Shown: positions 33,922 through 41,331 of the stretch, one piece after another
Layout of the letters: each line of letters opens with the position of its first letter
Position numbering within the stretch: the stretch's first letter is position 1
Assembly: GCA_903871235.1 (NCBI GenBank)
Contig: CAIQGA010000124.1
Location: 1-42,737, forward strand
Direction: 5' to 3'
Origin: an uncultured Chlorobiaceae bacterium
Lineage (GTDB): Bacteria > Bacteroidota > Chlorobiia > Chlorobiales > Chlorobiaceae
Length of the DNA: 42,737 bases
Program-made: the position numbers and the translations under genes
The notes under the pieces: model-generated
The model's database searches: none
What the model saw: only the letters and a program-made list of their open reading frames with translations
Told to the model about the DNA's origin: nothing

Positions 33922-34269
33922 GACACTGTGGGTTATCGAATGAATGGTATACCCAGCTCAATGCGACATCAGGCAGAGCCTGTCACAGATCTGTACAGAT
34001 AACAACACCATTCATACTCACTGAATGGATAACGCGTGCAAAAGGAAAAATGGCAAGGATAGACCGTCAGAAAAAAGCATCATACCTCCCCTTCTCATTT
34101 TTAGTGTAATTAATTTTTTACAAAAAAACAAAGTAAAATACTTGTGATGAAAAACAGACTTCTAAGTACTTTGACAATAATAATTCATTGTTACAGTAAC
34201 CGCATGAGGTTGCGGGTGATTAGTCATTGAGCTTCCACTGGAAACAATGACCACCATTCGGCAAAAGAG
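33922..34269. promoter_or_regulatory. divergent intergenic region, probable eCIS operon promoter
   Basis: The 348 bp separate the first eCIS gene (minus) from the first HTH gene (plus). It contains a perfect 12-bp palindrome ATCTGTACAGAT at 33989-34000. An AT-rich stretch lies at 34100-34140. On the plus strand TTGACA at 34171-34176 has a poor -10 (TACAGT, 15-bp spacing). A CCGCA-N6-TGCGG inverted repeat lies at 34200-34215. I cannot place the eCIS transcription start with confidence. Confidence 0.35.
33989..34000. promoter_or_regulatory. perfect 12-bp palindrome upstream of the eCIS operon
   Basis: ATCTGTACAGAT is its own reverse complement and lies 68 bp upstream of the first eCIS start codon. 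Palindromes of this kind are often operator sites. No regulator can be assigned from sequence alone. Confidence 0.35.
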
Positions 34270-34599
34270 ATGGAAGCTCTGGGGCAACGCCTCAGGTACG
34301 CGAGGCTTCGCCGCCGCTTTTCCATGGAGACCGTCTGTGCAAGGGCTAACCTTTCACGTCCGACGCTCTACAAAATTGAGAACGGTGACCCGTCGGTTGC
34401 CATCGGCTTCTACGTTCAGGTGCTTCGCGTCCTCGGACTGCTTGCGAATTTGTCGTTGATCGCCAAGGAGGACGTGCTGGGCCGTCGTCTGCAAAATGAA
34501 TCGCTTCCCCAGCGGAGAAGGGCGCCACGTAAAAAAGTAACAAGAGGAGGGATTGATGGCAAAGCACTTGTCGCCACAGTTTTTTTCAAACACATCTAA
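34270..34599 (+). CDS. HTH (XRE/HipB-like) DNA-binding protein, first copy
   Basis: The 109-aa product has a helix-turn-helix of XRE type: LGQRLRYARLRRRFSMETVC, then ARANLSRPTLYKIENGDPSV. This class includes antitoxin regulators such as HipB. A second gene at 41388-41732 encodes nearly the same protein. The homologous frame of the second copy extends further upstream, but here it meets a TGA, so the ATG at 34270 is the only reasonable start. After RRAPRKK the frame continues with unrelated residues (ALVATVFFKHI). The expected downstream partner gene is not intact. No Shine-Dalgarno is clear. Confidence 0.75.
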   Translation: MEALGQRLRYARLRRRFSMETVCARANLSRPTLYKIENGDPSVAIGFYVQVLRVLGLLANLSLIAKEDVLGRRLQNESLPQRRRAPRKKVTRGGIDGKALVATVFFKHI

Positions 34600-35132
34600 T
34601 CTTTTGGAAAAATACTCACTATTATTCTCCCCTCTTCCTCCAATGCTTGCTCATAACAGTGTTGATATCTTTTTGCGACAGCACCCGGGCGCACTCACCC
34701 CAGCGGTCATCTTCACTGTTGATGGTACTGCCCCAAGTGGTCTCAAAAATATTCGAGAGCTGCTTCCGCGTATGAAGGTGAGTCTCTGCAAGTTTGGAAT
34801 ACTCACATACCTTTATTTGCTGTGATCGGAAAGGCAGGAGCTATCGACTCGAACACCGTACATCCATTTTCGATCAACAACAACAAATGTATGGAGGAAG
34901 TAAGCGTAGAAAAAAGCAACTACAGCCTCAAAAAGGCGCAGGAAATCATTATAAAATAACGTATCCTTGAAACAAGGCAGAGGTAGTTGCTAATTTCCAA
35001 AATTAGCTGATTTTTTTATTTCCTACTACAACTGCACAGGCCGGACACGTGGTTTACCTTACGGCAATCGAATGTGAAACAGGGGGGTAAGTGATGTGAG
35101 AACAAGCTCACATAACAAATCGGATATAGAAG
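34600..35132. other. 533 bp with no recognised intact gene
   Basis: A plus frame from 34553 to 34825 starts MMAKHLSPQFF in the position of a coupled partner gene of the HTH protein, but nothing in it is recognisable. The minus frame 34622-34840 is more protein-like but lacks an ATG. A hairpin with stem ATGTGAG/CTCACAT and a 6-base loop lies at 35094-35113. The stretch looks like decayed accessory DNA. Confidence 0.5.
34622..34840 (-). pseudogene. possible C-terminal gene fragment, unrecognised
   Basis: The minus strand is open for 72 codons without an ATG and ends in a coherent-looking tail: IFETTWGSTINSEDDRWGE, then CARVLSQKDINTVMSKHW and a stop. The residue mix looks like a real protein end. 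I do not recognise the family, and the 5' part is missing. It could also be chance coding. Confidence 0.25.
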
Positions 35133-35240
35133 GAGGCGCCTCAGAATTCGAAAAAATCTGTACGCTAACAACAAAATGGCACTTTACCTTGTCATATTTT
35201 GATTACCGGATTTTAAAATCCAAATTCTGAGGGGATCCCC
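35133..35240. promoter_or_regulatory. cluster of palindromes before the 171-aa gene
   Basis: Within 108 bp there are three perfect palindromes: GAGGCGCCTC (35133-35142), GGATTTTAAAATCC (35208-35221) and GGGGATCCCC (35231-35240). A 10-bp inverted pair, CCTCAGAATT (35139-35148) and AATTCTGAGG (35223-35232), flanks the stretch. The last palindrome contains the GAGGGG Shine-Dalgarno and ends directly before the ATG at 35241, so folding could hide it. A weak -35 TTGTCA lies at 35189-35194. Confidence 0.5.
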
Positions 35241-35756
35241 ATGAACGAGAAACTTATTACGTTAGTCATCGCCATTATCGGCACGGCAACTGCATTAGTT
35301 GGGTATTCTTATCAAAAGGAATTAGAAAGAACGGCTGAAGTCATTAAGACAAGACAAGAGATTTATTCACGTATGATCGTTAATACTACCAAGCGTGTTG
35401 ATATTTTGAACAGGCTGTCTGAAGACCCAGCCTGGAATGCCACCAACAATTACGGTAAATACAAGTTATTTACGAATGATCCTGATGCTCGCGCCAATCG
35501 CATTGAAATGCAGGAAATAGCAACCCTTCTTACTGTCTATGGAACTGATGAAGGGATTAATGCGTATGCAGATTATCTTAAGGAAGGATTGGAACAAGCA
35601 ATTGGGAAATCCTCAAAAGAAGCTGATTTAGGGAAGTTAATTTTAACTTTGCGACAATCAGTTTATCCGAGTACCAATGTCAAGTCATCTGTTATAAACT
35701 TAATTATATGGAATGACCGCAAGCACTTTGACTTGGAAACGCATGACAAGCAATAG
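35241..35756 (+). CDS. hypothetical 171-aa protein with N-terminal membrane anchor
   Basis: I do not recognise this protein. Residues about 5-23 (LITLVIAIIGTATALVGYS) form one transmembrane helix or signal anchor. The remainder is a helical soluble domain with a predicted coiled-coil-like start (YQKELERTAEVIKTRQEIYS). No catalytic motif is visible. It has a strong Shine-Dalgarno (GAGGGG) embedded in a palindrome. Neighbours are accessory genes, so a defence or stress role is conceivable but unsupported. Confidence 0.7.
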   Translation: MNEKLITLVIAIIGTATALVGYSYQKELERTAEVIKTRQEIYSRMIVNTTKRVDILNRLSEDPAWNATNNYGKYKLFTNDPDARANRIEMQEIATLLTVYGTDEGINAYADYLKEGLEQAIGKSSKEADLGKLILTLRQSVYPSTNVKSSVINLIIWNDRKHFDLETHDKQ

Positions 35757-35955
35757 GAGAAAATGCAAAACCGGGCAGGCTTATGGCTAACATACTTGTC
35801 AGTTTGGCTAGCACGTCAATTCCGATAGTCTGATAGTTCAGACTGATGCTGGCAAGCAAGTCTGGCAAGAAGTGGAACGTTACAATTGTTTAAAATTTCT
35901 GTAAATCATTATAAAGCTTGTTATTATTCGTTAAACTCATAATGATTTTTTCTTA
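35757..35955. other. intergenic with a 7-bp stem hairpin
   Basis: A hairpin AGTCTGA-TAGT-TCAGACT lies at 35827-35844, about 70 bp after the 171-aa gene. It lacks a following T-run, so it is not a classical rho-independent terminator. No gene is visible here. Confidence 0.5.
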
Positions 35956-36108
35956 ATGGTAAAAAGGGGTGGATTGAAAAAAAATCACGCCTTTTTATGG
36001 TGGGTAACAGCAGAGTGGCTTATCGGCATTGGTCTCTACATTCTTTTTGTTGTGCTGGTCAAAAGCAACGAGTTCAGCTATGTGAAAGGTTTGCTGGGAT
36101 TGTCGTAG
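35956..36108 (+). CDS. 50-aa single-span membrane peptide, unrecognised
   Basis: An ATG-initiated frame of 50 codons encodes a basic N-terminus (MVKRGGLKKN), an aromatic-rich membrane span (LWWVTAEWLIGIGLYILFVV) and a short tail ending GLLGLS. The positive-inside charge pattern is clear. No Shine-Dalgarno is obvious. It might be a small toxin-like or regulatory membrane peptide, or a remnant of a larger membrane protein. Confidence 0.45.
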   Translation: MVKRGGLKKNHAFLWWVTAEWLIGIGLYILFVVLVKSNEFSYVKGLLGLS

Positions 36109-36180
36109 CATCACGCTTCACATCTCTTGCTCTTCCGATTGAAATACTGGAAACGCACGAACTATGAGGAGGCTCCACAT

Positions 36181-36516
36181 CTACAACCCCAAGAGGGTAT
36201 TCAACTTACACAGCACTTCATCGAGTGACGCTGCTGGCAACAGGCAAATAAATTCTGCCTGCCGGATCTTCCAGTCAAGACTTTTTACCTGATCAGATAA
36301 AATCGCGCCGTTGATGCTCAAACCTTCAGGGAGCAGCACTTCAAAGGGATACCCTTTAATCTGACTGGTAATGGGGCAAAGAAGCACCAGACCAACTTTA
36401 GAGTTGTAGGCTTTTGGAGACAAAACCAGTGCAGGCCGACGTCCAGCCTGCTCATGCCCCGCTTGTGGATTAAAAGCTATCCACACCATATCACCACGAT
36501 CCGGAGTATACACCAT
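36181..36516 (-). CDS. mazF: MazF/PemK-family endoribonuclease toxin
   Basis: The 111-aa protein has the MazF pattern: RGDMVWIAFNPQAGHEQAG, then RRPALVLSPKAYN, VLLCPITSQIKGYPFEV and INGAILSDQVKSLDW. MazF toxins cut mRNA at short sites when freed from their antitoxin. The frame extends upstream into the antitoxin gene, but ATG 36516 (MVYTPDRGD) gives the normal length and lies 4 bp after the antitoxin stop. The pair is complete and probably active. Confidence 0.92.
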   Translation of the reverse strand: MVYTPDRGDMVWIAFNPQAGHEQAGRRPALVLSPKAYNSKVGLVLLCPITSQIKGYPFEVLLPEGLSINGAILSDQVKSLDWKIRQAEFICLLPAASLDEVLCKLNTLLGL

Positions 36517-36520
36517 AAAA

Positions 36521-36763
36521 TTACCAGTTTTCTTTTCCTGCGGCGTCACCGGTATCGCATTCGTTATGCAGATTATCTTCTGTGACGCCGGAAAGCAGGT
36601 GAGCAAGATCTTGTTTTATAGTGACCACTGGAGTGATAACGAGTTTTCCCTCAACAAGAGAGATCTCTACCTCCGAATCGTTTTCGAGCCTGGCCTCAAG
36701 CGCATAGGTTTTCGGTATTCTCAAGGCGAGGCTGTTGCCCCACTTCTGAACCTTTGTGAGCAT
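36521..36763 (-). CDS. mazE: MazE-like AbrB-fold antitoxin
   Basis: The 80-aa protein starts MLTKVQKWGNSLALRIPKTY, the AbrB/MazE swapped-hairpin DNA-binding fold, and has an acidic C-terminal tail (EDNLHNECDTGD) that should wrap the toxin. An ATG four codons earlier (36775) is in frame, but the GGAGG Shine-Dalgarno lies between the two ATGs and fits 36763. It precedes mazF by 4 bp, forming a coupled TA operon likely self-repressed. Confidence 0.9.
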   Translation of the reverse strand: MLTKVQKWGNSLALRIPKTYALEARLENDSEVEISLVEGKLVITPVVTIKQDLAHLLSGVTEDNLHNECDTGDAAGKENW

Positions 36764-36843
36764 CTCCACCTCCATTTTGTTTATACAATGTAGATATTGC
36801 TTTTTTCTGAATAAAACAAAAAGATTGACGGTCTACGGCTTAC

Positions 36844-37180
36844 TCACGCAAACAGCTCCAAAAGTTCCAGTTCAAGAAACTCCTGCCACGGAATCCCCGA
36901 GTTTCCAACCAGAAGCACCTTGTAGGGCTTGCACTGTTGCTCAAATGCTGCCATGTCGGAAGCATGCTCGGTATGGCCACTTTTGATTTCAAGGCCAATC
37001 ACTTTTCCTTTGTGTTCCAGCACGAAATCCACCTCATGATTCCCCTGACGCCAGTAAAAGAGGTTGATTGCATCGGTGCGGGTATGATTGAGGAGGTGGG
37101 CACCAATTGCCGACTCAACCTATCGGCCCCATAGCGAAGGGTTTGCGGCAATCTCCTGAAAAGAGTGCTGCTTTCAAAAA
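36844..37180 (-). pseudogene. C-terminal remnant of a DUF4143-type ATPase (right copy)
   Basis: About 335 bp match the left copy at 4425-4943 at roughly 90% by eye, in the same orientation. Residues run VESAIGAHLLNH to HEVDFVLEHKGKVIGLEIKS and end LELLELFA. The W codon of WGRW is a TAG here (37120-37122), so the gene is broken even within the fragment. The match stops at about 37180 in unrelated sequence. The N-terminal P-loop half is absent. Confidence 0.85.
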
Positions 37181-37206
37181 CAATACAACGGTGGCGTAGA
37201 GAGCGC

Positions 37207-37260
37207 GGGATTCAGCAAAGAGTTGCCTGCAGGACGAATCACTTCCCCAGCGTAAAAAAA
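37207..37260 (+). pseudogene. fragment of a third copy of the HTH gene
   Basis: A short stretch reads CLQDESLPQRKKTP in frame, matching RLQDESLPQRRRAP of the HTH genes at 34270 and 41388. The DNA match is about 28 of 32 bases around 37217-37248. The upstream part is gone. It adjoins the DUF4143 remnant. Confidence 0.5.
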
Positions 37261-37545
37261 CACCAACAGTATCTCACCCACCCAACGTAACCGAAAAGCC
37301 GTTGCAACTATTGACTCTATGTTGTACGTTAGATTATGAGTAAAAACCAGAATCTAATGTTAAAGCTTCTTTAACGTCAGAAAAAATTTACATATAACTA
37401 ATTATGTAAAAGTCTCGGTTCATTGGGTTATAAAGAAAGCCAAAACAGACGCAGTCTTTTTCGGGAAATTTCTTCTTCGATGTAGTGTGAAGAGTTTTTT
37501 TGGTTTTCTGTTTATTGTATCATTACTTGAAATTCTGAGGCAACA
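37261..37545. promoter_or_regulatory. AT-rich intergenic region with a 24-bp inverted repeat
   Basis: A perfect inverted repeat TTTACATA-N8-TATGTAAA lies at 37387-37410, 136 bp upstream of the Phd-like antitoxin ATG. It may be an operator for the TA operon. AAATTCTGAGG directly upstream of the antitoxin ATG also occurs before the 171-aa gene (35222-35232). No gene is visible. Confidence 0.4.
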
Positions 37546-37785
37546 ATGGAAATTATCAACATTTCTCACCTTCAGAAAAATTGCAACGCGATTCTGGAGA
37601 AGGTGAATCATTCAGATGAATCCGTGCTGATATGCAGAAAGGGTAAATTTCTGGCAAAAATCGTCCCTCTCTCTTTTTCCGAAAAGAAATCATGGCTTGG
37701 ATGTATGGCAGGAACAGGCCGCATTATCGGAGATATTATCTCACCTGCCGAAAATATATCTGCATGGGAAGTTCTGAAACAATGA
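37546..37785 (+). CDS. Phd/YefM-family antitoxin
   Basis: The 79-aa protein has the Phd/YefM N-terminal pattern: INISHLQKNCNAILEKVNHS, then VLICRKGKFLAKIVPLSF. Such antitoxins bind operator DNA with the N-terminal domain and neutralise the toxin with the C-terminal tail. TGAGG lies 6 bp upstream of the ATG. Its stop overlaps the PIN toxin start (ATGA), which is the standard arrangement. Confidence 0.88.
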   Translation: MEIINISHLQKNCNAILEKVNHSDESVLICRKGKFLAKIVPLSFSEKKSWLGCMAGTGRIIGDIISPAENISAWEVLKQ

Positions 37786-38249
37786 AATTTCTACTGGATA
37801 CCTATATCTGGCTGTGGAGTCTTCTGGAAACACACCGACTTCACCGCAGCATATCGGAAGTGCTTGAAAATGACATCAACGAGCTTTTCATCTCTCCGAT
37901 TACGATTTGGGAGACAATGATTCTTGCCGAAAAACAAAGAATTGTGCTGATGCCATCTCCGGTGGAATGGGTAAAGGAAGCTCTGAAACACAGCCCTGTG
38001 AAAGAAGCTCTTTTATCTCATGCTGTTGCGATCAAAAGCAGACTGATTGAGTTGCCGCATCATGACCCTGCTGACAGGTTTATTGCCGCGACTGCATGGG
38101 AATATAATATGACGCTGATAACAATAGACGAGAAACTGAGGGAATCAAAACAGATTAAGGTTTTTAAAAGCACCTACCCCAAATCATTGCAATTTATATT
38201 TTTACAAAATTCCTCACCCGATTATTTATTGCGGACCAGTGCAATTTAA
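37782..38249 (+). CDS. PIN-domain (VapC-like) ribonuclease toxin
   Basis: The 155-aa protein is a PIN-domain toxin: MKFLLDTYIWLW (Asp6), ISPITIWETMILAEK (Glu), LPHHDPADRFIAATA (Asp) and LITIDEKL (Asp). These acidic residues bind the metal for RNA cleavage. ATG 37782 overlaps the antitoxin stop and begins with the family start. The longer upstream frame is not used. The last 25 residues (FIFLQNSSPDYLL) are an unusual extension beyond the normal 125-130 aa, perhaps from lost 3' stop context. Confidence 0.9.
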   Translation: MKFLLDTYIWLWSLLETHRLHRSISEVLENDINELFISPITIWETMILAEKQRIVLMPSPVEWVKEALKHSPVKEALLSHAVAIKSRLIELPHHDPADRFIAATAWEYNMTLITIDEKLRESKQIKVFKSTYPKSLQFIFLQNSSPDYLLRTSAI

Positions 38250-38288
38250 CATATATTATTTCAGCAAGATATTACACTGGAGCTAATC

Positions 38289-39851
38289 ATGAAAAAAGAA
38301 TTCAACGACACAGGAACTTGCATTGCAAGCGGGCATTACATGGTTGATACAAGTAATAAAATAGCGGAAAGCCTCGACTTGATTAATCGCGGCAAATATT
38401 TTATCATCAATCGCCCTCGCCAGTACGGCAAAACAACAACTCTTTATCTTTTAGAAGAAAAATTAAAAAAATTAGACGATTATCTACCTATAAAAATCAG
38501 TTTTGAAGGCATTGGTGATACTGCATTTAGATCTCAGGAAGAGTTTTGTCCGTTTTTCTTAGAGTATCTTGCAGAAGAATTTTATGTAAAAAAACTTGGC
38601 TTAAGCTCAATTTTTACTTCTCGCATCACGAATGGAATGACTAATTTTAAAGCACTATCTTCTGCAATTACAGATATATGTACAGAGCTTGGTAAAAAAG
38701 TTGTACTCATGATCGACGAAGTTGATAAATCCAGCAATAATCAACTTTTTTTGCACTTTTTAGGCATGCTCAGAGATAAATATTTAAAAACCAGTGAAGG
38801 CAGAGACACCTCATTTTATTCCGTAGTTTTAGCCGGAGTACATGATGTTAAAACGCTTAAACTAAAACTGCGCCCTGATGAAGAGGCCAAATATAATAGC
38901 CCGTGGAATATCGCTGTTGACTACAAAGTTGATCTAAGTTTCAGTGCCAAAGAGATTGAAACTATGCTAACTGATTTTGTAAACTGCACGAAAACAGAGA
39001 TGAACATCCCTCAAATAGCCGAAGAACTATTTTTTTACACCAACGGCTACCCTTATTTTGTCAGTAAACTATGCAAAATTATTGATGAAGAGATCAAGCC
39101 GGAGAAATGGGAAAAAGAGGTTGTGGTTGAAGCGATTAAGATACTAATGGTGACCAAAAACAATACCAACTTTGATAATGTAATTAAGAATTTAGAGAAT
39201 AATCCGGGGTTGAGCAATTTAGTAGAAAAAATTATTCTTGGCAATGCCGAAATATCCTACGATCCGAGTATTCCGCTAGTTAACCTGGGCGAAATTCACG
39301 GCATTTTGACTTGTTCCAACAAGAATAAAGTGAAAATATTTAACAAAATTATCGAAGAGAAAATCTCTAATTACTTGATTGGCAAGATTGAAACCGAGGG
39401 CAGAAGTGTAAACACCACGCAATCCATCCATTTAAAACCGGATGGCAGATTAGACATGAAAAAAGTTTTGCTCAAATTTCAGGAAGTGATCGAAGAAAAA
39501 TATTCCAAATCCGATTTGATGAAAAGCAGCGAATTCCTGGAAAACGATCTTAGAATGCTCTTTTTAGTCTTCTTAAAACCGATCATCAATGGAACTGGCT
39601 TTAGTTTTAAAGAAGCTCAAACCAGTGCCGAACGAAGGCTGGATGTGGTAGTGCTTTTTAACGATGAAAAATTCATCGTCGAGCTTAAAATGTGGTATGG
39701 CGAAGAGTACCATTTGCAGGGAATCGAGCAAATTAAAGATTACATGCAAAGAGAGCACTGTCAAGAGGGTTACATGATTGTGATGAGCAAAAAGCTGGAT
39801 AAGAAATTTATTTCGACTGATGAAAATGGGATTTTTACGATTTGGTTGTAA
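38289..39851 (+). CDS. AAA ATPase with C-terminal PD-(D/E)XK nuclease-like domain
   Basis: The 520-aa protein belongs to the AAA-ATPase-like group with a C-terminal nuclease-like domain. The P-loop is NRPRQYGKTT (residues 41-50) and Walker B is VVLMIDEVDKSS (about 139-150). A winged-helix-like middle includes YFVSKLCKIIDEEI. The PD-(D/E)XK-like core is RRLDVVVLFNDEKFIVELKMW with the key D and E-x-K residues near 450-466. No experimentally settled role is known to me; such genes are common in accessory islands. It starts 39 bp after the PIN toxin. Confidence 0.85.
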   Translation: MKKEFNDTGTCIASGHYMVDTSNKIAESLDLINRGKYFIINRPRQYGKTTTLYLLEEKLKKLDDYLPIKISFEGIGDTAFRSQEEFCPFFLEYLAEEFYVKKLGLSSIFTSRITNGMTNFKALSSAITDICTELGKKVVLMIDEVDKSSNNQLFLHFLGMLRDKYLKTSEGRDTSFYSVVLAGVHDVKTLKLKLRPDEEAKYNSPWNIAVDYKVDLSFSAKEIETMLTDFVNCTKTEMNIPQIAEELFFYTNGYPYFVSKLCKIIDEEIKPEKWEKEVVVEAIKILMVTKNNTNFDNVIKNLENNPGLSNLVEKIILGNAEISYDPSIPLVNLGEIHGILTCSNKNKVKIFNKIIEEKISNYLIGKIETEGRSVNTTQSIHLKPDGRLDMKKVLLKFQEVIEEKYSKSDLMKSSEFLENDLRMLFLVFLKPIINGTGFSFKEAQTSAERRLDVVVLFNDEKFIVELKMWYGEEYHLQGIEQIKDYMQREHCQEGYMIVMSKKLDKKFISTDENGIFTIWL

Positions 39852-39870
39852 GAGGATTTACCACCCGGTG

Positions 39871-40017
39871 TATAAGATACTGGCTGGCAATCTGCCACGC
39901 AAGCAACAGCACTTGGTGCAAGCATGGATTGAATTACATCGTGATGAATTGATGGCTGATTGGGAGTTGGCGGTTAATGGAGAAGAACCATATAAAATCA
40001 CACCACAGCGAGGTCTT
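39871..40017 (+). pseudogene. DUF4160 C-terminal fragment
   Basis: This frame reads YKILAGNLPRKQQHLVQAWI, then ELHRDELMADWELAVNGEEP and ends in YKITPQR, matching the last half of DUF4160. The N-terminal half (MFYDD/HFHA region) is replaced by the end of the preceding ATPase gene. DUF4160 usually pairs with DUF2442, whose remnant follows. Confidence 0.75.
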
Positions 40018-40019
40018 GT

Positions 40020-40104
40020 ATGTATTGGGATGCAAAAGTTGCCTAACCATTATCTGATTATCGCATTTATGTTGAAATTACAAGTGGGTTTTGATGTTAG
40101 CTGA
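40020..40104 (+). pseudogene. DUF2442 fragment with frameshift
   Basis: The ATG at 40020 starts MYWDAKVA as in DUF2442 proteins and then hits a stop. A frame change recovers KLPNHYLIIAFMLKLQVGFD, the next part of the family pattern. The gene ends at 40104 and is clearly broken. With the preceding DUF4160 fragment it forms a dead gene pair of the kind proposed to be toxin-antitoxin. Confidence 0.65.
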
Positions 40105-40119
40105 TGAGGAGACAAAATA

Positions 40120-40476
40120 ATGGCATCCGATAAAAATTTCGTCGATTTTATGGTCGACCAAATGGGCGACGCAGGGCTTATTACTGCGAAAAAGATGTTT
40201 GGTGAATATGCCCTTTATTGTGACGGCAAAGTGATAGCGCTTATTTGTAATAATAAACTTTTCGTGAAACAGACCGACAAGGGAAGAACCTATATTGGCA
40301 AACCTGTTGAATCTCCACCATATCCCGGGGCTAAACTGTATTTTCTCGTTGAAGATAAATTCCAGGATAGAGACTGGATTTCCGAATTAATAAGAATTAC
40401 CTATCGAGAACTTCCTGATTCAAAGAAGATGAAACAAAAAAAATGCGCGCCGCCGCTGACTTTAGGCGTTATCTGA
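40120..40476 (+). CDS. TfoX/Sxy N-terminal domain protein
   Basis: The 118-aa protein is a stand-alone TfoX N-terminal domain: FVDFMVDQMGDAGLITAKKM, FGEYALYCDGKVIALICNN and KLFVKQTDKGR. Full-length TfoX regulates competence, but this domain also occurs alone in many accessory regions with unknown role. The C-terminal KMKQKKCAPPLTLGV is low-conservation tail. It starts 15 bp after the DUF2442 fragment. Confidence 0.9.
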   Translation: MASDKNFVDFMVDQMGDAGLITAKKMFGEYALYCDGKVIALICNNKLFVKQTDKGRTYIGKPVESPPYPGAKLYFLVEDKFQDRDWISELIRITYRELPDSKKMKQKKCAPPLTLGVI

Positions 40477-40489
40477 GGAAAAGACGTAT

Positions 40490-40816
40490 ATGGAAGAAAT
40501 AATCAAAACAGTTAAAGAATTTGGGATTGCTCTGGTGAAAAAGCAACATAGATTCTTTCAAAACGAACACATAGAGAACTCAGAACACGTAGCCGCAATA
40601 AGGCGGATTGCCGATACTGCCTATACCTACATAAAACAAAGAGGAGCGAATCTCGATAAAGCAAAGGAAGTTAAGAAAGAACTGATCAACCACGGAAAGA
40701 ACCTTTTTGTGATGACATGGATGAAAATGCTCGAAGGTGAAGAACCACTTGGTGAAGAAGATCGACAAGAGGCAATGGAGACATTTGACGAATTGTTGAA
40801 GGAAAACGGCAGATAA
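40490..40816 (+). CDS. hypothetical 108-aa acidic helical protein
   Basis: I do not recognise the family. The protein is mostly helical and charged, with IIKTVKEFGIALVKKQHRFF at the N-terminus and EEPLGEEDRQEAMETFDELL at the C-terminus. No membrane segment, metal-binding or catalytic motif is visible. It lies 13 bp after the TfoX-N gene and could be co-transcribed. GAGGAAAAG lies upstream of the ATG. Confidence 0.65.
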   Translation: MEEIIKTVKEFGIALVKKQHRFFQNEHIENSEHVAAIRRIADTAYTYIKQRGANLDKAKEVKKELINHGKNLFVMTWMKMLEGEEPLGEEDRQEAMETFDELLKENGR

Positions 40817-40823
40817 CAATTGC

Positions 40824-41003
40824 ATCCACCGATTCGCGCCCTCTATTTTTGTTGGTCCGCGTGTTCCAGTTAAAACATTATTCGATTACCTGGAAGCTGG
40901 GGATTCGCTCGCCACGTTTTGTGAAGATTTTCCATCCGTTTCGTAAAAAATTTGTGTCGCCACTCTTGAGCTGGCCAGCGACGCGGTAGATGAGTCTCAA
41001 CAA
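40824..41003 (+). pseudogene. DUF433 antitoxin-like gene, broken
   Basis: The frame reads FVGPRVPVKTLFDYLEAGDS, then LATFCEDFPSVS, a TAA at 40944-40946, and ICVATLELASD, which is the DUF433 pattern with a nonsense codon. The start codon is also missing. DUF433 proteins are antitoxins normally followed by a PIN-like DUF5615 toxin, and none is visible here. Confidence 0.7.
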
Positions 41004-41043
41004 GAGACAATTTTGCTTACTGCTCAAATTCGTCAAACCAGGA

Positions 41044-41178
41044 TTACAGCCCTTCCACGATATGAACGGTCAAACCGGTACACCGTGAAATCGTTTCAAT
41101 GGCGACCCCTGCATCCTTAAACTTTTTTGCATCTTCGAGTGCTTTTTGCTGAATACTCACTTCGCCCAACCCGCTCAT
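41044..41178 (-). pseudogene. C-terminal tail of an Rpn/PD-(D/E)XK transposase-like nuclease
   Basis: The minus frame ends KALEDAKKFKDAGVAIETIS, then RCTGLTVHIVEGL and a stop. This matches the end of Rpn-type recombination-promoting nucleases, where a helix is followed by a TGLS-like turn and a final leucine. The catalytic domain is gone. Confidence 0.5.
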
Positions 41179-41331
41179 TGGGCAAAATGAGGTCTGCAAC
41201 GATCCCCGCCTCGGGTGGCAGCAAGGTATTCAAAAACGCTACCGGCAAGTATAGTAAAAAATGTTTGGTTTGACTTTGACAAAGAGTCTCAGGACAAGGC
41301 AATACACGAAGTACTCATCGCCAAGAACGAC

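Noticed and set aside
34553-34825. 90-aa plus-strand gene after the HTH gene
   Set aside because: The start position is conserved with the other HTH copy but the rest has no recognisable pattern; treated as decayed sequence.
35094-35113. CRP-type binding site (TGTGA/TCACA halves)
   Set aside because: The half-sites are 8 bp apart, not 6, so the spacing does not fit a CRP site; it is recorded only as a hairpin.
35827-35844. Rho-independent terminator after the 171-aa gene
   Set aside because: A 7-bp stem is present but no T-run follows it.
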